A stretch of DNA of 64,000 nt, taken from NCBI RefSeq assembly GCF_036195045.1, contig NZ_CP108100.1:4278001-4342000 (forward strand), written 5' to 3'. The stretch is from Streptomyces sp. NBC_00236. GTDB lineage: Bacteria; Actinomycetota; Actinomycetes; Streptomycetales; Streptomycetaceae. Made by a program: the position numbers and the translations under genes. Positions 8,104-16,240 of this stretch are shown piece by piece. The notes beneath the pieces are model-generated. The model did not search any database. It saw only the letters and a list, made by a program, of their open reading frames with translations, and had not been told where the DNA came from. The stretch's first letter is position 1. Every line of letters starts with the position of its first letter.

Positions 8104-10262
8104 CCACGCTCGACCACCTCCCGGCGCCGCCCCAGGGCGCGGCGGGCCCCGCACGCCCCGGCCCCGCACTGCCGCACCGCGTGTGGCGCGGCCGGCCCGA
8201 GGACCCCCGCTGGGCGCGCCCGGCCTTCCTGGCCGTGCTGCTGGTCATCACGCTGGCCTACCTGTGGAACCTCAGCTCCTCCGGCTACGCCAACTCCTTC
8301 TACTCCGCTGCCGTGCAGGCCGGCAGCCGGAGCTGGAAGGCCTTCTTCTTCGGTTCGCTGGACTCGGCCAACGCCATCACCGTCGACAAGCCCCCGGCCA
8401 CGCTCTGGCCGATGGCGCTGTCGGTGCGGATCTTCGGACTGCACTCCTGGGCGATCCTGGCCCCGCAGGTGCTGATGGCCGCGGCGACGGCCGGGGTGCT
8501 CTACGCCTCCGTACGCCGCCGGTTCAGCGCCGCGGCCGGGCTGATCACCATGGTGGTGTTCGCGCTCACGCCCGTCGCCGCGCTGATGTTCCGGTTCAAC
8601 AACCCGGACGCGCTGCTCGCGCTGCTGATGACCGTCACCGTCTACTGCGTGCTGCGCGCGATGGAGAACGGCCGCACCACGTGGCTGGTGTGGGCGGGCG
8701 TCGCGGTCGGTCTGGCGTTCCTGTCCAAGACCCTCCAGGCGTTCCTGATCCTGCCGCCGCTGGCGGTGCTGTACGCGGTGTTCGCGCCGGTATCCGTACG
8801 CAGGAGGTTCGGCCAGCTCGGCCTCTCGGCCCTGGCGATGACCGTCGCGGGCGGCTGGTGGGTGGCCGTCGTGGAACTGTGGCCCGCCTCCTCGCGCCCG
8901 TACATCGGTGGCTCGCAGAACAACTCGTTCCTGGAGCTGACCTTCGGCTACAACGGGCTCGGCCGGATCAACGGCGAGGAGACCGGCAGCGTCGGCGGTG
9001 GCGGGGGCGGCGCCGGTGGCGGCGGTCAGTGGGGCGAGACCGGCATCGGCCGGATGTTCAACTCCGAGATCGGCGGCCAGATCTCCTGGCTGCTGCCCGC
9101 CGCGCTGATCCTGCTGGTCGCGGGTGTCTGGCTGACCTGGCGGGCGAAGAGGACGGACACGGCGCGGGCGGCGTTCCTCGCCTGGGGCAGCTCGCTGCTG
9201 ATGACCGCGGCCGTGTTCAGCTTCATGGCCGGCATCTTCCACCAGTACTACACGGTGGCCCTGGCCCCCTACCTCGCGGCGCTGATCGGCATGGGCGCCA
9301 CGGTCCTGTGGGAGGAGCGGTCCCGCTGGTGGGCGGGCGCCGCGCTCGCGGTCACCGTGGGCGTGACGGCGTACTGGTCGTACGTGCTGCTGGGGCGCAC
9401 CCCGGACTACCAGTCGTGGCTGCGGCCGACGGTGCTCGTCGCCGGGATCATCGGCGCGCTGGGCCTGCTGCTCGTGTCCCGGCTGGGGCGCCGACTGGCC
9501 CTCGCCGCCGTGGGGCTGGGCTTCGTCGCCTCACTGGCCGGGCCCACCGCGTACACCGTGAGCACGCTGAGCACCGGGCACCAAGGCTCCATCGTCACAG
9601 CGGGCCCGTCCTCCGGCGGAATGGGCGGCGGCCCCGGCGGTGGCGGCGGTGGCCGTGGTCCCGGCGGCGGTGACGGTGGCGGAATGCAGCCGCCCGGGCA
9701 GGGCACCCAGCAGGGCAACCAGCAGGGGGGTGGGATGGGTCAGCCTCCGACCGGCGGGGGCGGGCAGCCTCCGGCCGGCAGCCGGCAGGGCCCGGGCGGC
9801 CCCGGCACCGCGCAGAACGGACAGCAGCCCGGCGCCATGCCCGGCACGGGCGAAGGCACCCGGGGCGGAGGCGGTGGCGGCATGGGCGGACTGCTCAACG
9901 GCGCGACCGTCGACACCGCGGCGAAGAAGCTCCTGGCGGCGAACGCGGACGACTTCACCTGGGCCGCGGCGGCCATCGGCTCGCAGAACGCCGCCAGTTA
10001 CCAGCTCGCCACCGGCGACCCGGTGATGGCGATCGGAGGCTTCAACGGAAGCGACCCGTCCCCGACGCTCTCGCAGTTCAAGAAGTACGTCGAGGACGGC
10101 CGGATCCACTATTTCGTCTCCAGTGGCACGGGCGGCGGTGGCGGCATGGGCGGCAGCAGTGGCACCTCGTCGCAGATCTCCACCTGGGTCGAGAAGAGCT
10201 TCAAGAAGGTGACCGCCGGCAGCGCGACCTTCTACGACCTGACCCGGCCGACGAGCAGCTGA
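8100..10262 (+). CDS. ArnT/PMT-like polyprenol-dependent glycosyltransferase with Gly-rich insert
   Basis: 720 residues, family GT39/PMT_2. The acidic motif in the first loop region (YANSFYSAAVQAGSRSWKAFFFGSLDSANAITVDKPP) matches the catalytic loop of ArnT-like mannosyltransferases, and about 11-12 hydrophobic segments follow. It should use the lipid-linked sugar made by the coupled upstream enzyme to modify proteins or envelope glycans outside the membrane. Two low-complexity stretches interrupt it: a Gly-rich loop at about 300-318 and a Gly/Pro/Gln region at about 500-600. A small folded C-terminal domain (about 600-720, TFYDLTRP) follows. The domain plan is common in Streptomyces; the sugar and target are unknown. 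Confidence 0.88.
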   Translation: MTTLDHLPAPPQGAAGPARPGPALPHRVWRGRPEDPRWARPAFLAVLLVITLAYLWNLSSSGYANSFYSAAVQAGSRSWKAFFFGSLDSANAITVDKPPATLWPMALSVRIFGLHSWAILAPQVLMAAATAGVLYASVRRRFSAAAGLITMVVFALTPVAALMFRFNNPDALLALLMTVTVYCVLRAMENGRTTWLVWAGVAVGLAFLSKTLQAFLILPPLAVLYAVFAPVSVRRRFGQLGLSALAMTVAGGWWVAVVELWPASSRPYIGGSQNNSFLELTFGYNGLGRINGEETGSVGGGGGGAGGGGQWGETGIGRMFNSEIGGQISWLLPAALILLVAGVWLTWRAKRTDTARAAFLAWGSSLLMTAAVFSFMAGIFHQYYTVALAPYLAALIGMGATVLWEERSRWWAGAALAVTVGVTAYWSYVLLGRTPDYQSWLRPTVLVAGIIGALGLLLVSRLGRRLALAAVGLGFVASLAGPTAYTVSTLSTGHQGSIVTAGPSSGGMGGGPGGGGGGRGPGGGDGGGMQPPGQGTQQGNQQGGGMGQPPTGGGGQPPAGSRQGPGGPGTAQNGQQPGAMPGTGEGTRGGGGGGMGGLLNGATVDTAAKKLLAANADDFTWAAAAIGSQNAASYQLATGDPVMAIGGFNGSDPSPTLSQFKKYVEDGRIHYFVSSGTGGGGGMGGSSGTSSQISTWVEKSFKKVTAGSATFYDLTRPTSS

Positions 10263-10280
10263 GGCCGCAGGCCCGACGGC

Positions 10281-11144
10281 TCAGCGCCGCAGCAACAGGT
10301 CGGCGACGACGGGGCGGTGGTCCGAGGCGAGTGTCTCGGCCACCGCCGCGTCGCGTACCCGCACGGTGTCCTTGGAGACCGCCACGTAGTCGATCCGCTG
10401 CACCGGGTTCAGCGCCGGGTAGGTGGGGCCGCCGGGCTCAGCGTCGGTGAGCGTCTCCCACAGCGGGGCCAGCTCGGGTGCGGCCGGGGCCGCGTTGAAG
10501 TCGCCGAGCAGGATCTGGTGCACCGGCCGCCGCTCCGACTCCTGGTCCTCGGCCATGATCCGGCGGGTGTCGGCCACCTGGGCGATCCGGACGGACGGGT
10601 CGCCGCGGTAGTCGAGGTGCGTCGCGTACACGTGCACGGGGACGCCCTTCACCCGCACCACGACCTCGCCGAAGCCGGGCGCGAGCGCCGGGACCGGGTT
10701 CGGGTCCTGGGTGGAGAGCCGGGTGATGGCGTGGTTCTCGGCGCTGACGATCCGGTACCGGGACAGCACCGCGACGCCGAACTCGCGTCTGGGGGCGCCC
10801 GGAACCGCCGGGTCGAAGCTGTAGATCGGGGCGAACGACACCTGCATGCCCAGCCGCTCGGCGAGCTCGGCCGCCAGGTCCCGGCCCTGACTGCGGTCGC
10901 CCCAGTGGACGTCGACCTCCTGGAGCCCGATCACATCCGCGTCCAGCGAGCGGAGCTCCGCCACCTGCCGGTCGAGATCGAAGACGTTGTCCATGCCGGA
11001 CCCCGCATGGATGTTGTACGTGGCCACACGCAGCGGCACCAGCTGCCCCCGGCCGTGCCCCGCGGCTGCCGCGGGAGGCGCGAGCGCCGTCCCCAACAGG
11101 CCTGCGGTCAACAGGACTTCCACCGTACGACGACGCAGTGACAT
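10281..11144 (-). CDS. Secreted endonuclease/exonuclease/phosphatase (EEP) family protein
   Basis: 287 residues. The N-terminus has RRR, a hydrophobic core and AAAAG, a probable Sec or Tat signal (cleavage near 28). The EEP fold is shown by VATYNIHAG, LQEVDVHWGD, LLGDFNAAP and the terminal SDHRPVVADL, which provide the expected Asn, Glu, Asp and His catalytic or metal residues. Possible activities are DNase, sphingomyelinase or inositol-phosphate phosphatase; sequence alone does not decide. It is convergent with the glycosyltransferase operon (18-bp gap) and divergent from the MFS gene at 11285. Confidence 0.88.
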   Translation of the reverse strand: MSLRRRTVEVLLTAGLLGTALAPPAAAAGHGRGQLVPLRVATYNIHAGSGMDNVFDLDRQVAELRSLDADVIGLQEVDVHWGDRSQGRDLAAELAERLGMQVSFAPIYSFDPAVPGAPRREFGVAVLSRYRIVSAENHAITRLSTQDPNPVPALAPGFGEVVVRVKGVPVHVYATHLDYRGDPSVRIAQVADTRRIMAEDQESERRPVHQILLGDFNAAPAAPELAPLWETLTDAEPGGPTYPALNPVQRIDYVAVSKDTVRVRDAAVAETLASDHRPVVADLLLRR

Positions 11145-11220
11145 GCCACTCCAGCCCTTGTCGGATCAGTGATCGGCACCGTATCGCGGGAAAGTCGGTT
11201 GTACGTGTCCCCTGCACGCC

Positions 11221-11255
11221 TATACGGTGTACAGCGCTTCCCTGTACACCGTATA
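11221..11255. promoter_or_regulatory. Perfect palindromic operator upstream of the MFS pump
   Basis: TATACGGTGTACAG (11221-11234) and CTGTACACCGTATA (11242-11255) form a perfect 14-bp inverted repeat with a 7-bp spacer, 29 bp before the pump start. The size and symmetry are typical of TetR-family operators. The TetR-like gene at 12954 lies just downstream of the pump and is the obvious candidate ligand-responsive repressor. Confidence 0.75.
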
Positions 11256-11284
11256 AGACCCTGACCGAACGCCTGGGAGTCCGT

Positions 11285-12826
11285 ATGACGGCGACCTCCG
11301 CCGAGTCGAACCGCCTCTCGGCGCCGAGCCATCCACAGCGCTGGCTGATCCTCGGCGTCATCTGCCTCGCCCAGCTCACCGTGCTGCTGGACAACACCGT
11401 CCTCAACGTCGCGATCCCCTCCCTCACCCGGGAGCTGGACGCCTCCACCGCCGATGTGCAGTGGATGATCAACGCCTACTCGCTCGTCCAGTCAGGGCTG
11501 CTGCTGACCGCGGGCAGCTCCGCCGACCGTTACGGCCGCAAGAAGATGCTGATCACCGGGCTCGCCCTGTTCGGTATCGGCTCGCTGGTGGCCGGCCTGG
11601 CCCAGTCGTCCGCGCAACTGATCGCCGCCCGGGCCGGCATGGGCGTCGGCGGGGCACTGCTGATGACCACGACCCTCGCCGTCGTCGTCCAGATCTTCGA
11701 CGAGACCGAGCGCGTGAAGGCGATCGGCATCTGGTCGACCGTCAGCTCGCTCGGCTTCGCCGTGGGCCCCCTGATCGGCGGCGTCATGCTCGACCACTTC
11801 TGGTGGGGCGCGATCTTCCTGATCAACATCCCGGTCGCGGTGATCGGCCTGGTGGCCGTGGCGCGGCTGGTCCCGGAGTCGAAGAACCCGAGCGGCGAGC
11901 GCCCCGACCTTCTCGGTGCCGTGCTCTCCACCATCGGCATGGCCGCCGTCGTGTACGCGATCATCTCCGGCCCCGGAGACGGCTGGACGTCGGGCCAGGT
12001 GCTGCTGACCGCTTTCGTCGGGGTCGCCGTCCTCACCGGTTTCGTGCTGTGGGAGCTGCACATCCCGTACCCGATGCTGGACATGCACTTCTTCCGCAAC
12101 CAGAAGTTCATCGGCGCGGTCGCGGGCGCGATCCTGGTCGCGTTCGGGATGGGCGGCTCGCTCTTCCTGCTCACCCAGCAGCTCCAGTTCGTGCTCGGCT
12201 ACGGGCCGCTGGAGGCCGGACTGCGTACGGCTCCGCTGGCGCTGAGCGTCGTCGCGCTCAACCTCACGGGGCTCGGCGCACGGCTGGTGCCCAAGCTCGG
12301 CACGCCCGTCACCATCGCGTCCGGCATGGGGCTGCTCGCCGCTGGACTGGGGGCGATCGCGCTGCTGGGCGGGGACGGCTACGCGGGGACCCTGCTCGGC
12401 CTGCTCGTGATGGGCGCCGGCATCGCGCTCGCCATGCCCGCCATGGCCAACGCGATCATGAGCGCGATCCCGCCCGAGAAGGCCGGTGTCGGCGCCGGGG
12501 TCAACGGCACCCTCGCCGAGTGCGGCAACGGCCTCGGGGTCGCGGTGCTCGGCGCGGTCCTGAACTCCCGGTTCGCGGCGCTCGTCCCGTCGGCCGTCGG
12601 CGCGGCCTCGCTGCCCGCCGCCCTGGCCGCCGCGAGCGGTGACGCGGAGCGGCAGCGGATCACGGACGCGTTCTCCTCGGGCCTGGAGACCAGCATGCTG
12701 GTCGGGGCGGTGGCGGTGCTGTCCGGCGGGTTGCTGGCCGCGGTACTGCTGCGCCGCGCGGAGCGGGGAGAATCGGACCGGGCCGACCGGGCCGGCCGTC
12801 AGCTGGGTGACGCCGCCGCCATGTGA
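11285..12826 (+). CDS. DHA2-type (EmrB/QacA) MFS drug exporter
   Basis: 513 residues with about 14 hydrophobic segments. Motif A is ADRYGRKKMLITGLALFGIGS, the DHA2 opening is LDNTVLNVAIPSL, and motif C is GFAVGPLIGGVMLD. It is a proton-driven exporter of toxic hydrophobic compounds by family; the substrate is unknown. The ATG at 11285 (TATSAESNRL) is preferred over an upstream frame opening at 11138 because the 14-bp operator and promoter region fall between them. The TetR-type regulator follows 127 bp downstream on the same strand. Confidence 0.92.
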   Translation: MTATSAESNRLSAPSHPQRWLILGVICLAQLTVLLDNTVLNVAIPSLTRELDASTADVQWMINAYSLVQSGLLLTAGSSADRYGRKKMLITGLALFGIGSLVAGLAQSSAQLIAARAGMGVGGALLMTTTLAVVVQIFDETERVKAIGIWSTVSSLGFAVGPLIGGVMLDHFWWGAIFLINIPVAVIGLVAVARLVPESKNPSGERPDLLGAVLSTIGMAAVVYAIISGPGDGWTSGQVLLTAFVGVAVLTGFVLWELHIPYPMLDMHFFRNQKFIGAVAGAILVAFGMGGSLFLLTQQLQFVLGYGPLEAGLRTAPLALSVVALNLTGLGARLVPKLGTPVTIASGMGLLAAGLGAIALLGGDGYAGTLLGLLVMGAGIALAMPAMANAIMSAIPPEKAGVGAGVNGTLAECGNGLGVAVLGAVLNSRFAALVPSAVGAASLPAALAAASGDAERQRITDAFSSGLETSMLVGAVAVLSGGLLAAVLLRRAERGESDRADRAGRQLGDAAAM

Positions 12827-12953
12827 CGGTCGGTCCCACCCGGCCGCGGCAGCGGCATAGCATCGGACGGGGGCCTACCGGACCGTATTGCTCCGCTTCC
12901 GGGGCAGACGGTACGCGTCCGGTGTGCCCGCCGGCGAGACGAGGGAGTGCGCC

Positions 12954-13805
12954 ATGGTGTCCGCGGCCGACCGTACGAAGGACCCTGCCCGGACCAGCGT
13001 GTGGCTGAACCACCGGCCACCGTCGCGCGCCCGGAAGTCCGACCAGCCCGCCGGGCTCGACCGCGACCGGATCACCGCGGCGACGGTCCGGCTGCTGGAC
13101 GCCGAGGGCCTCGCGAAGTTCTCCATGCGCCGGCTCGCCGCCGAGCTGAACGTCACGGCGATGTCCCTCTACTGGTACGTCGACACCAAGGACGACCTCC
13201 TGGAGCTGGCCCTCGACTCGGTCTACAGCGAGATGCGCCCGCCCGGGGAGGACGCGCCCTGGGAGGACCGGCTGCGCGCGCTGGCGGGCGCGTACCGGGA
13301 ACTGCTGGTCCGGCACGTGTGGGTCTCCCCGCTCGTCGGGAAGTTCCTCAACGTGGGTCCGCACGCGATGCTCATGGCGTACGCGATCCAGGACGTGATC
13401 CGCGCGAGCGGCCTCCCGCTGGGAAGGCAGACCGGTGCGCTCTCGGCGGTCTTCCAGTTCGTGTACGGATTCAGCACCGTCGAGGGCCAGTTCGCCCAGC
13501 GCAGTGCCGAGGCGGGGCTCACCCAGGACGAGTACTTCCAGCAGGCGATGGCGGCCATGCAGGGACAGCCGCAGATGGGTCCGATCGTGGAGAACTCGCA
13601 GGACCTCATCGCGGCCCGGGGCGCCGACACCGTGCACGAGATGCACGAGCGGGACTTCGCGTTCGCGCTCGACCTGCTGATCGCGGGCATCGTGGCCATG
13701 CGCGAGCGGGAGGTGACCCCGGACGCCCGATCGGACGCCCCTTCGGGCGCTCCTTCGGGCGCTCCTTCGGGCGCCGGAGAGGACCGCGCCCGCCCCCGTC
13801 AGTAG
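12954..13805 (+). CDS. TetR/AcrR-family regulator (TetR_C-type)
   Basis: 283 residues. The N-terminal HTH (about 40-90) reads ITAATVRLLDAEGLAKFSMRRLAAELNVTAMSLYWYVDTKDDLLELA, the form of TetR proteins with the tetracycline-repressor-type C-domain. The rest is a helical ligand-binding domain. The tail contains three near-identical SGAP units coded by an imperfect 12-bp repeat near 13740-13775, a likely slippage site. The start at 12954 has GAGGGAG upstream. It probably represses the adjacent MFS pump through the palindrome at 11221-11255. The stop overlaps by 7 bp the convergent gene at 13799. Confidence 0.9.
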   Translation: MVSAADRTKDPARTSVWLNHRPPSRARKSDQPAGLDRDRITAATVRLLDAEGLAKFSMRRLAAELNVTAMSLYWYVDTKDDLLELALDSVYSEMRPPGEDAPWEDRLRALAGAYRELLVRHVWVSPLVGKFLNVGPHAMLMAYAIQDVIRASGLPLGRQTGALSAVFQFVYGFSTVEGQFAQRSAEAGLTQDEYFQQAMAAMQGQPQMGPIVENSQDLIAARGADTVHEMHERDFAFALDLLIAGIVAMREREVTPDARSDAPSGAPSGAPSGAGEDRARPRQ

Positions 13806-14722
13806 CCGCGCCCCGTGTCCACGGTGAGCGCCGGAACCCGTCCCGCCGTCAGTTCCCGCAGGCAGGCGGCGAAGTCCGTGACGATGTCGTCGTCCGCCGT
13901 GATGCCCGCGGAGTGCGAGGTGATCACCGTACGGGGCAGCCGCCAGCAGGCGTCGCCGGGTGCGGCCGGCTCGTCGGGCAGCACGTCCAGCACCGCGCGC
14001 CCCACCGAGCCCGTGTGCAGGGCCGCCTCCAGCGCCGCCAGGTCCACGGTCGCGCCCCGCCCCACGTTGAGGAACGTGGCACCGCCCATCGCCGCGAACC
14101 GGGCCGCCCCGAAGTACCCGGCCGTCGCGTCCGTCAGCGGGAGAGCGGCCACCACCCAGCGGGCGGCCACCGGTTCGTCCGCCGCGACCACCTCGTCGAA
14201 GCCCGGTGGGACCTCGCGCGGGGAGCGGACCACGCCCACCGTCCGGATGCCGCACGACCGGAGCAGCCCGGCGACGGCCGACCCGATCCGGCCGGTGCCG
14301 TGCACCACGGCCGACTGCCCGGCCGCGAGCTCCGAGGGGATACGCCGCCACTCGGCCCGGTCGTGCTGCGCGGCGAACTCCGGGACCGACTGGCACTCGG
14401 CCAGCACCCAGGCCAGCACGTACTGCGCGATCCGTTCACCCATCCGGCCCACTGTCCGGGTGAGCAGGGCCCCGTCCGGCCACGGCCCGGCGCCCAGCAG
14501 GGCGTCCGTGCCGGCGTTCACGCTGTGGAACCACACCAGGCCGTCCCCGCGCAGCGCCTCGGGCAGCGTGGCCCCCACGTACACGTAGGGGCCGCCGGCC
14601 GGGCAGCCGCGCTCGACGGTGCGCCCGGTGGTCCGCTCCAGGGCCTCCACCACAGCGGGGCCCACCTCGGGCCCGGCCAGCAGCCGGGCCCGGGCGAGCA
14701 GTTCGGGCGGCGGAAGCGGCAC
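13799..14722 (-). CDS. D-isomer-specific 2-hydroxyacid dehydrogenase family protein
   Basis: 307 residues from a GTG at 14722, five bases after the stop of the PPOX-type gene, so probably the second gene of that pair. The NAD-binding Rossmann motif is HGTGRIGSAVAGLL, and the usual sugar-anion segment NVGRGATVDLAAL is present. Catalytic elements are visible: DVLPDEP with the Glu, and the His in ITSHSAGI. It is expected to oxidise or reduce a 2-hydroxyacid with NAD(P)(H); the substrate cannot be named. A longer frame starting at 14782 would overlap the upstream gene by about 55 bp and is rejected. Confidence 0.87.
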   Translation of the reverse strand: MPLPPPELLARARLLAGPEVGPAVVEALERTTGRTVERGCPAGGPYVYVGATLPEALRGDGLVWFHSVNAGTDALLGAGPWPDGALLTRTVGRMGERIAQYVLAWVLAECQSVPEFAAQHDRAEWRRIPSELAAGQSAVVHGTGRIGSAVAGLLRSCGIRTVGVVRSPREVPPGFDEVVAADEPVAARWVVAALPLTDATAGYFGAARFAAMGGATFLNVGRGATVDLAALEAALHTGSVGRAVLDVLPDEPAAPGDACWRLPRTVITSHSAGITADDDIVTDFAACLRELTAGRVPALTVDTGRGY

Positions 14723-14727
14723 CGCGG

Positions 14728-15198
14728 TCAGCTGCCCGCGGCCAGGTGCGCGGGGAAGCCGCCGGTGGCGACGGGGCTCCACCGCTCGGGGGTGATCCTG
14801 ATGATCGACTTGCCCTGCTTCACCATCGCCGCCCGGTACTCGTCCCAGTCGGGGTGTTCCCCCGAGATGTTCCGGAAATACTCGACGAGCGGCTCGACCG
14901 AATCAGGTGAGTCGATCACCTCGGCCGAACCGTCGATCTGCACCCAGGGCCCGTTCCACTCGTCCGACAGGACGATCACGCTCACGCGCTCGTCCCGCTT
15001 CGCGTTGCGGGTCTTGGCCCGTTCGGGGTACGTCGAGACGACGATCCGGCCCGCGTCGTCGACGCCGCAGGTGAGCGGGGAGCCCTGCGGGCGCCCGTCG
15101 GACCGGGTGGTCAGCAGGATCGCCCGGTGCCGGGGCCGTACGAACTCCAGCAAGTCGTCGAGTTCCACGGCGGTGTTGGTCGCGATGTTCGATGCCAT
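14728..15198 (-). CDS. PPOX-class F420-dependent oxidoreductase
   Basis: 156 residues with a split-barrel FMN/F420-binding fold. HRAILLTTRSDGRPQGSPLTCGVDDAGRIVVSTY is the typical first half, followed by AKTRNAKRDERVSVIVL (Arg/Lys contacts to the cofactor phosphate) and the C-terminal PERWSPVATGGFP. F420-dependent members of this family reduce small quinones, biliverdin or xenobiotics. The ATG at 15198 (ASNIATNTAVELDDLLEF) fits family N-termini. It is followed after 5 bp by the hydroxyacid dehydrogenase gene. Confidence 0.9.
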   Translation of the reverse strand: MASNIATNTAVELDDLLEFVRPRHRAILLTTRSDGRPQGSPLTCGVDDAGRIVVSTYPERAKTRNAKRDERVSVIVLSDEWNGPWVQIDGSAEVIDSPDSVEPLVEYFRNISGEHPDWDEYRAAMVKQGKSIIRITPERWSPVATGGFPAHLAAGS

Positions 15199-15224
15199 GG
15201 AACCGACCCTACGACCGTCGGGGA

Positions 15225-16043
15225 TCAGACGGCGGGCAGGGAGTCGCCCTGCACCGCCTGGATGTCGAGTTCGATCCGCAGCGTGGTGCCGATCGCCGAG
15301 ATGCCCGCCTGGAGGACCTGGTTGTAGTTCATGGCGAAGTCGTCGCGGCGCAGCTCCGCCGTGGCGCTGAACGCCGCGCGGACGCCGCCCCACGGATCCG
15401 GGCCGGTGCCGAGGTAGCTCAGGTCCAGGTCGACCGGGCGGTTCACGCCGTGCAGCGACAGTTCGCCGTGCACCGTCCAGCGGTCGGGTCCTGCCGGTGT
15501 CAGCCCGCTGGAGCGGTAGGTGATCTCCGGGAAGCGCTCGGTGTCCAGGAAGTCGGGCGACCGCAGGTGCTTGTCCCGCATGCCGTTGCCGGTGTCGATG
15601 CTGGCCGCGTTGATGACGGCGTCCACGCGCGACTGCTGGACGTCCTCGGCGATCTCGATCCGGCCGCCGAAGTCGGTGAACCGGCCGTGCACGCTGGAGA
15701 TCCCCAGGTGCTGTGCGACCGCGCCCACCGAGGAGTGCGCCGGATCCAGCGACCAGGCGCCCGGGGGCGGCAGCTCCACGCCGCCCTGGCGGGCCAGTAC
15801 CACCGTGCCGGCCTCGACGCGGCCGCTCGCCGTGACGAGGGCGGTGGAGGCGGCGGGGGCGTACCCGACCGCCGTCACGATCACGGTGTACGCGCCGGCG
15901 GACAGCGGTGTCTCGGTGCGCACCGTCCCGTCCTCGTCGGCGGCGGCGCGCAGCACCTGCGTCCCGGTCATGTCGGTGACCGTCACGACCGCGTGCTGGA
16001 CGGCCCAGCCGTCCCGCGTGCGTACCTGTGCGCGAAGTCCCAT
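15225..16043 (-). CDS. YceI-family protein with N-terminal carboxypeptidase-regulatory-like domain
   Basis: 272 residues. Residues 1-90 form a beta-sandwich of the CarboxypepD_reg/transthyretin-like type (DEDGTVRTETPLSAGAYTVIVTAVGY). Residues about 95-268 are a YceI lipocalin-like barrel (WSLDPAHSSVGAVAQHLGISSVHGRFTDFGG, LRSPDFLDTERFPEITY, NRPVDLDLSYLG). YceI proteins bind polyisoprenoids or amides. No signal peptide is seen, so it is probably cytosolic in spite of the usually periplasmic fold. The N-terminal domain resembles the three repeats at the C-terminus of the transporter encoded next at 16241-18733, suggesting domain exchange between the neighbours. Confidence 0.88.
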   Translation of the reverse strand: MGLRAQVRTRDGWAVQHAVVTVTDMTGTQVLRAAADEDGTVRTETPLSAGAYTVIVTAVGYAPAASTALVTASGRVEAGTVVLARQGGVELPPPGAWSLDPAHSSVGAVAQHLGISSVHGRFTDFGGRIEIAEDVQQSRVDAVINAASIDTGNGMRDKHLRSPDFLDTERFPEITYRSSGLTPAGPDRWTVHGELSLHGVNRPVDLDLSYLGTGPDPWGGVRAAFSATAELRRDDFAMNYNQVLQAGISAIGTTLRIELDIQAVQGDSLPAV

Positions 16044-16240
16044 CCCGTTTTCTCTCCTTGCTCAATGCCCCGCCCCTTCAAGGAACGGGTCACTCAATGA
16101 GTCGGGCCCCGGGGCGGGGACGGCAGGCCGTCCCCTGCCTGCCGTCCCCACCGCCGGGGCCCATTTCCGCCGGCCTGGACAGACTCTCCGCTCGAAGTGC
16201 CGTCCCGCCAGGGGTCTTGCGTCCGGGGTTTCCCGGAGGG

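Noticed and set aside
6037..8169. 710-residue minus-strand ORF over the kinase and glycosyltransferase genes
   Set aside because: Arg/Gly/Pro-rich shadow of well-supported plus-strand genes.
13740..13775. Functional repeat domain in the TetR protein tail
   Set aside because: It is a short 12-bp slippage-type repeat after the end of the conserved ligand-binding domain.
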